Positions 50,671-54,924 of a stretch of DNA of 54,924 nt are shown one piece after another. A program made the translations under genes and the position numbers. This DNA is from Mogibacterium sp. (GTDB lineage: Bacteria; Bacillota; Clostridia; Peptostreptococcales; Anaerovoracaceae), in assembly GCA_017431685.1 (NCBI GenBank), contig JAFRKO010000004.1, forward strand, positions 1-54,924, read 5' to 3'. Each line of letters starts with the position of its first letter. The stretch's first letter is position 1. The notes under the pieces are model-generated. The model saw nothing but the letters and a program-made list of their open reading frames with translations, did not search any database and was not told where the DNA came from.

Positions 50671-51642
50671 ATGGCAGGAAAGAATAATATAGCAGCAGAC
50701 TCCAAGGAGCTTGCTCTTAAAAAACAATCCAGAATGAGCCTTATCCGTGCAGCATTGCCTATCGTAGGACTCATCGTAGTATTTCTCGTATTCAACATAC
50801 TCACACATGGAGGGCTCTGGCAGAGCCGCAGTCTCGTACTTAACCAGGTATACGTAACAATGATTTCGGCAACAGGCGTGTTCTTCATCATGACAATGGG
50901 CGGACTTGATTTCTCCCAGGGATCGATTCTCGGAATCGCATCTATCGTGGTATGTCTTCTGAGCGGAGTCAATATGCTGCTAGCTGTTCTGGGAGGAGTT
51001 GTTGCGGGAGCTGCTATCGGAGCTATCAACGGATACTTCTATGTAAACAGGAAGATCAAGTCATTCATCGTTACAATATGTACGATGTTCCTCTTCCGCG
51101 GATTCATCAAGTACATGGCATCCAATTCGCCTGTAGCTGCAGACATGAGAGTATATGATTTTGATATCACTCCGGTCAAGCTCGGCCTGACACTTGCAGT
51201 ACTCATCATCGGATTTGTAGTGTTCCGCTACACTAAGTTCGGAGTATATCTCAAGGCAATCGGTGCAGGTGAAAAAGCTGCAAAATTCGCAGGTATCCGC
51301 ACAGACAGGATGAAGTTCTACATTTATGTACTGGCAGGAGCTATCACAGGCCTTGCGGCATTCGTCAACATCGCCAAGAATGGTTCTGCTACTGCAAACG
51401 TAGGAAACCAGCTTGAAACACAGATCCTCATCGCACTTGTACTCGGCGGAATGCCTATTTCCGGCGGAGCCAAGGTCAGATTTGAGAACGTAATTGTAGG
51501 TGCTCTGCTGTACACAGTACTGAATAACGGACTTACAATGATGGGTCTCACAACTCAGGCGATGCAGCTCATACAGGGTGTCGTATTCCTCATCTTCGTA
51601 GCGATCTTCGCTGACAGAGAGAGCCTGAGCGTTATTAAATAA
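50671..51642 (+). CDS. Sugar ABC transporter permease 2 (RbsC-like)
   Basis: This 323-residue permease is a divergent paralogue of permease 1: GGLDFSQGSILGIASIVVCLLSG, INGYFYVNRKIKSFIVTICTMFLFRG and YTKFGVYLKAIGAGEKAAKFAGIRTDRMK are the matching blocks. TAAGGAGGG overlaps the end of the ATPase gene 12 bases upstream, so translation is coupled. Together with permease 1 it should form the membrane channel. Confidence 0.9.
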   Translation: MAGKNNIAADSKELALKKQSRMSLIRAALPIVGLIVVFLVFNILTHGGLWQSRSLVLNQVYVTMISATGVFFIMTMGGLDFSQGSILGIASIVVCLLSGVNMLLAVLGGVVAGAAIGAINGYFYVNRKIKSFIVTICTMFLFRGFIKYMASNSPVAADMRVYDFDITPVKLGLTLAVLIIGFVVFRYTKFGVYLKAIGAGEKAAKFAGIRTDRMKFYIYVLAGAITGLAAFVNIAKNGSATANVGNQLETQILIALVLGGMPISGGAKVRFENVIVGALLYTVLNNGLTMMGLTTQAMQLIQGVVFLIFVAIFADRESLSVIK

Positions 51643-51668
51643 TTGAATCGATGTAAATGAGACAGGTT

Positions 51669-51691
51669 GGGCTGCCTCAGACAGGCAGCCC
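51669..51691 (+). promoter_or_regulatory. Hairpin in the leader of araA
   Basis: GGGCTGCCT pairs with AGGCAGCCC around CAGAC. It stands between permease 2 and araA without a T-run, probably an mRNA stability or processing element. Confidence 0.6.
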
Positions 51692-51720
51692 GGCCTGCAA
51701 GAGTATAACAGGAGAAAAAA

Positions 51721-53160
51721 ATGAGCAAACTTTATTTTATCCCGGGTTCACAGGACCTGTACGGTGAAGAGTGCCTCAGACAGGTAGCTGCTGACTGCGC
51801 AGAAATGGTTGAATTCCTTAATGAGAAACTCGGCGGTGTTGTTGAAGTAGTTCTTATGCCTACAGTAGAAACAGCGCGCATTTGCGTAGAGGACATGAGA
51901 GCAGCTATGAATGACGATGACTGCGTAGGCGTTATCACATGGATGCACACATTCTCACCTGCAAAGATGTGGATCAAGGGCCTGCAGATCCTGCAGAAAC
52001 CGCTTCTGCATCTTCACACACAGGCTAATGAGAAGCTTCCGTACGATCTGATCGATATGGATTTCATGAACCTCAACCAGGCAGCACATGGAGACCGTGA
52101 GTATGGTTTTATCCTCGCTAAGATGGGCATTCCTCACGAAGTGGTTGCAGGCTACTATAAAAATGATTATGTAATTGAAAGCATCCGTCAGTTCGCTGAG
52201 GTTGCAAAGGCAATCGCATTCTCAAAGAATCTGACTGTAGCTACATTCGGAAACAACATGCGCGATGTAGCAGTTACAGACGGAAACAGACTTGAGTCTC
52301 AGATCAAGTATGGATGGGAAGTCAAGTACTGGGGTATAGGCGAAATCGTTAAGCTTGCCAATGCAGCAACCAAAGAAGAAGTCGACGCAAAGATGGCTGA
52401 GTACCTCGACAAGTACATCATGGATACAGACAATGTAGAGGCTGTTCGTCAGCAGGCAGCTTATGAGATCGGCTTTGAGAAATTCCTTGCTAAGAACAAC
52501 TGCGAGGCATTCACCGACACATTCCAGAATCTGTTCGGCATGGAGCAGCTCCCTGGTATTGCCGCACAGAACCTGATGGCTAAGGGTATTGGTTTCGGAC
52601 CTGAAGGCGACTACAAAATCAGCGCATTCTCGGCAGTTCTCATGAAGATGGCTGAGTGCAGAGAGGGTGCTACCGGATTCATCGAAGACTACACATATGA
52701 TCTGACACCTGGCGAGGAACTCGAGCTCGCATCGCATATGCTGGAGGTTCCTGCATCATTTGCAAGAACACAGCCTAAGATTCAGGTACATCCACTCGGA
52801 ATCGGCGGAAAGGCTGATCCTGCAAGACTCGTATTCGACTCTGTCACAGGTGATGGAATCCAGGTAACTCTTATCGACCTGGGTGATCATTTCCGCATTG
52901 TTTGTGCAGATATCGAACTCGTAGAGGTTCCGCATCCAATGCCAAACCTCCCTGTTGCACAGATCATGTACAGACATAAACCGAATTTCGAGATTGGTAC
53001 AGCTGCATGGTGCTATGCAGGCGGAGCACACCATTCTGTAGTATCGACAGCGCTTACAAGAGATGACATCGCAATGTTTGCACGCCTTACGGGAACAGAA
53101 CTCGTAGCAATCGGCGATGATACCACCAAAGCAGATCTGCAGAAGTTTTTCATGAAATAA
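51721..53160 (+). CDS. araA: L-arabinose isomerase
   Basis: This 479-residue enzyme converts L-arabinose to L-ribulose. The manganese and catalytic residues are in GIGFGPEGDYKISAF (Glu), GATGFIEDYTYDL (Glu), ASHMLEVPAS (His) and GGAHHSV (His). The N-terminal FIPGSQDLYGEE and WMHTFSPAKMWIKGL blocks are family hallmarks. Length is close to that of characterised AraA. GGAGAAAAAA precedes the ATG. It ends the transporter operon; with the kinase and araD on the other strand it makes a full arabinose route to xylulose 5-phosphate. Confidence 0.96.
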   Translation: MSKLYFIPGSQDLYGEECLRQVAADCAEMVEFLNEKLGGVVEVVLMPTVETARICVEDMRAAMNDDDCVGVITWMHTFSPAKMWIKGLQILQKPLLHLHTQANEKLPYDLIDMDFMNLNQAAHGDREYGFILAKMGIPHEVVAGYYKNDYVIESIRQFAEVAKAIAFSKNLTVATFGNNMRDVAVTDGNRLESQIKYGWEVKYWGIGEIVKLANAATKEEVDAKMAEYLDKYIMDTDNVEAVRQQAAYEIGFEKFLAKNNCEAFTDTFQNLFGMEQLPGIAAQNLMAKGIGFGPEGDYKISAFSAVLMKMAECREGATGFIEDYTYDLTPGEELELASHMLEVPASFARTQPKIQVHPLGIGGKADPARLVFDSVTGDGIQVTLIDLGDHFRIVCADIELVEVPHPMPNLPVAQIMYRHKPNFEIGTAAWCYAGGAHHSVVSTALTRDDIAMFARLTGTELVAIGDDTTKADLQKFFMK

Positions 53161-53207
53161 TACATTATTAAAGGCATAGCTATTTCTTCATATTAATCCT
53201 ATATATT

Positions 53208-53241
53208 CAGCCCGTATAATGTATACACATTATGCGGGCTG
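53208..53241 (+). terminator. Long hairpin after araA
   Basis: CAGCCCGTATAATG pairs with CATTATGCGGGCTG with one mismatch. No long T-run follows, but it is the only candidate end of the arabinose operon. Confidence 0.65.
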
Positions 53242-53256
53242 ATTTACTGAATTAAT

Positions 53257-53334
53257 CATAGATCTCATACTCGTCATGTTGGTCGAACCGGGACTCGGAG
53301 GACAGAGCTGATGCTGTCAAAGCAATCAAGGAGG
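53257..53334 (+). pseudogene. Deletion relic of ribulose-phosphate 3-epimerase
   Basis: Bases 53257-53305 closely match the rpe codons for IDLILVMSVEPGFGGQ (here IDLILVMLVEPGLGGQ, then a stop), and 53304-53334 match the last codons of rpe including RA..AIK and the GGAGGA that overlaps its end. About 180 bases between them are deleted. It sits exactly where rpe stands ahead of the first PFK copy, so an rpe-pfk pair was duplicated and this epimerase lost. Confidence 0.75.
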
Positions 53335-53343
53335 AAAATAAGA

Positions 53344-54582
53344 ATGAGTATTAAGGGAAACATCATTATAGGCCAGTCGGGCGGTCCGACTGCAGTAATC
53401 AACTCAAGCCTTGCAGGAGCCATCGATGCGGCGAAGGATGCCGGCGTAAAGAAGATATACGGAATGCACTACGGTATCGAGGGATTTCTCAACGAGGATA
53501 TCATCGATCTCAGAAAGCATGTAAAGAACTCGCAGGATGTGTCGCTTCTGAAGAGAACACCATCGGCTTTCCTTGGATCATGCCGCTATAAACTGCCTAA
53601 GATAGAGGGTAACGAAGAAGTGTACGAAAAGATTTTCTCGATACTCGAGAAATATGACATCCAGTACTTCCTCTACAACGGCGGAAACGACTCGATGGAT
53701 ACCGTAAAGATGCTCTCTGACTATGCTGCTGCTCATGGAAAGACACAGCGTTTCATGGGAATACCTAAGACTATCGATAACGATCTGCCTGTGACAGATC
53801 ACTGCCCGGGTTATGGATCGGCTGCGAAATACATTGCTACATCGCTCAAGGAAATAATTGCAGATAACGATTCCTACGGGCCGTACAGAACATCAGCTGT
53901 GATCGTAGAGATAATGGGACGCCATGCGGGATGGCTTACCGCTGCCGCTGCACTGGCAAACAATTCACCTGACCTCATCTATCTGCCTGAAGTGGACTTC
54001 GATCCGGATGACTTCGTAAAACGCGTAGGCGAACTCGCTAAAGAAAAGAACTCAATAGTCATTGCTGTATCGGAGGGTATAAAGCTTGCTGACGGGCGAT
54101 TTGTCTGTGAGCTGAGCGGCGGTTCAGACAGACTGGACGGGTTCGGACACAAACAGCTCTCCGGAGTCGGCGCATTTCTCGCGTCACTCATAACAGAAAA
54201 GACAGGTGTAAAAGCCAGATCGATTGAATTCTCGACACTTCAGAGGTGTGCTTCTCACGTAGTTTCGCGTACTGACGTAGATGAAGCGTATAACGCAGGA
54301 TACCTTGCAGCACAGAAAGCATTCGAAGGAAACACTGGGGAGATGATAACCATCAAGGTTGAATCAAGAAGACCATACCTCGTCTCCTATGACAGTTTTG
54401 ATATCCACCAGGTAGCGAATGTTGAACGCAAAGTCCCTCTCGAATGGATCATCAATGACGGAACATACGTAAGCGATGAGTTTATAGAGTATGCACGTCC
54501 GTTGATCATGGGTCAGATAGAACCATATTATTCTGCAGGAGTTCCACAGCACATCTCCCTGAGCAAAGAAGGAAAAGAATAG
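53344..54582 (+). CDS. 6-phosphofructokinase, PPi-dependent type (copy 2)
   Basis: This 412-residue paralogue of the PFK at 5024 differs at a limited number of residues and shares the PPi-type signatures GGNDS at 113-117 and PKTIDND at 141-147. It differs mainly in scattered conservative substitutions and in a slightly longer C-terminal tail (SLSKEGKE). The ATG at 53344 follows AAGGAGG; the upstream extension to 53311 is part of the rpe relic. Its place behind the arabinose operon suggests it is expressed with pentose catabolism, whereas copy 1 belongs to the first cluster. Confidence 0.88.
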   Translation: MSIKGNIIIGQSGGPTAVINSSLAGAIDAAKDAGVKKIYGMHYGIEGFLNEDIIDLRKHVKNSQDVSLLKRTPSAFLGSCRYKLPKIEGNEEVYEKIFSILEKYDIQYFLYNGGNDSMDTVKMLSDYAAAHGKTQRFMGIPKTIDNDLPVTDHCPGYGSAAKYIATSLKEIIADNDSYGPYRTSAVIVEIMGRHAGWLTAAAALANNSPDLIYLPEVDFDPDDFVKRVGELAKEKNSIVIAVSEGIKLADGRFVCELSGGSDRLDGFGHKQLSGVGAFLASLITEKTGVKARSIEFSTLQRCASHVVSRTDVDEAYNAGYLAAQKAFEGNTGEMITIKVESRRPYLVSYDSFDIHQVANVERKVPLEWIINDGTYVSDEFIEYARPLIMGQIEPYYSAGVPQHISLSKEGKE

Positions 54583-54614
54583 CTTGCCAAAAGACACTTA
54601 CGCATTACATGGTG

Positions 54615-54759
54615 ATGCTTATTTGATGACTTCGACTCTCCTAATGTGCTGGAGAAACTTGAGGAGAGAATTACCCGATATTTCGAGAAAGTTCAAATGA
54701 ATGAGGTTTTTGATGAAATGAATGGGTTGATATTTTTTATACAAGCTGCAGCCAAGTAA
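54615..54759 (+). pseudogene. Orphan C-terminal coding fragment
   Basis: A 47-codon open frame without a proper start follows an in-frame TGA and ends in TAA at 54757. It reads as an amphipathic helical piece (NVLEKLEERITRYFEKV, then FDEMNGLIFFIQAAAK). It may be the end of a truncated gene. No family is recognised. The rest of the 54583-54924 stretch has no gene. Confidence 0.3.
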
Positions 54760-54789
54760 TTGCAAGGGGTTCAAAAACACGAATCTCGT

Positions 54790-54838
54790 CATCAGCTCCA
54801 TTTTTGAGGACTTTCGGTCAATTCCGGAAGTCCTTTTT
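54790..54838 (+). other. tRNA-3'-end-like 11-mer followed by a terminator
   Basis: CATCAGCTCCA (54790-54800) equals the acceptor end of tRNA-Thr at 34605-34615. No T arm precedes it. It is followed by GGACTTTCGG/CCGGAAGTCC around TCAATT and T5 (54808-54838), as after a tRNA gene. It could be the far attachment site of a larger island that began at the tRNA. Confidence 0.45.
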
Positions 54839-54924
54839 CTTACTGGATTTCGTTGAAATTCCAATATGTTGAACAATTTCGAATAACGCCAGTATACGAG
54901 GCAAAACGCTGCAAAACGAGGGGA

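Noticed and set aside
54760-54800. Second tRNA gene ending at 54800
   Set aside because: Only the last 11 bases match a tRNA; no T arm, anticodon or D arm can be folded upstream.

Overview
The window (about 55 kb, moderate GC, dense short-spaced operons with strong Shine-Dalgarno sites) looks like the chromosome of an anaerobic Clostridia-type Firmicute. The supporting signs are a split transketolase, pyrophosphate-type phosphofructokinases, a two-subunit glycine decarboxylase (gcvPA/gcvPB), DUF1934 and DUF1846 proteins, a YesM/YesN-type two-component system and MobV-type mobilisation. Genus cannot be read from the sequence.

Layout. (1) 52-11592: a one-strand carbohydrate or sugar-acid cluster: transketolase N and C subunits, a TRAP-type binding lipoprotein next to a GltS-like (ESS) carrier, ribulose-phosphate epimerase, PPi-type PFK, a FadR-type GntR regulator with its own promoter and palindrome, ATP-type PFK, RpiB, a D-2-hydroxyacid dehydrogenase, a PdxA-family dehydrogenase and an AEC permease. 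(2) 11593-13314: tyrS behind what reads as a complete ribosome-mediated attenuator: promoter, a 21-residue leader peptide with Tyr-Tyr-Tyr and Tyr-Tyr runs, and mutually exclusive 1:2, 2:3 and 3:4 hairpins. This is the most striking signal in the window. (3) 13521-22011: two unknown membrane-associated genes, prmA, a flavin-reductase-like protein, a C_GCAxxG_C_C protein, a DUF937-like protein, an unknown membrane protein, lplA, lpdA and an EamA permease. (4) 22134-26487, minus strand: gcvT-gcvH-gcvPA-gcvPB, convergent with lplA/lpdA, so all parts of the glycine cleavage system and its lipoylation lie together. (5) 26814-34372: cvpA-like, tadA, an Ig-like membrane protein, ispE, a GntR regulator, htrA (minus), DUF1934, DUF1846 and a 50-residue membrane peptide. 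Several genes here have a -10 box 4-10 bases before the ATG and appear leaderless.

(6) 34431-41206: a tRNA-Thr(CGU) gene carrying a roughly 6.6 kb integrative mobilisable element: tyrosine integrase next to the tRNA, RepA-like ATPase, sigma-like HTH protein, PC4/YdbC-like protein, MobV relaxase with a candidate oriT, a small Cys-rich protein, and about 1 kb of non-coding DNA with 33-bp direct repeats and tandem hairpins. The tRNA is preceded by an interrupted copy of its own 5' third. (7) 41299-53160: an AEC-permease relic, then an L-arabinose module: araD and an FGGY kinase on the minus strand, and a YesM/YesN system, sugar ABC transporter (binding protein, permease, double ATPase, permease) and araA on the plus strand. 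(8) 53257-54582: a second PPi-type PFK preceded by a roughly 80-bp deletion relic of rpe, showing that the rpe-pfk pair of region 1 was duplicated and one rpe lost. The window ends in a short orphan ORF end, an 11-bp match to the tRNA-Thr 3' end and a terminator.

Together the sugar genes feed pentoses (arabinose to ribulose, ribulose 5-phosphate and xylulose 5-phosphate) into the non-oxidative pentose phosphate pathway and glycolysis, with PPi- and ATP-type PFKs both available.
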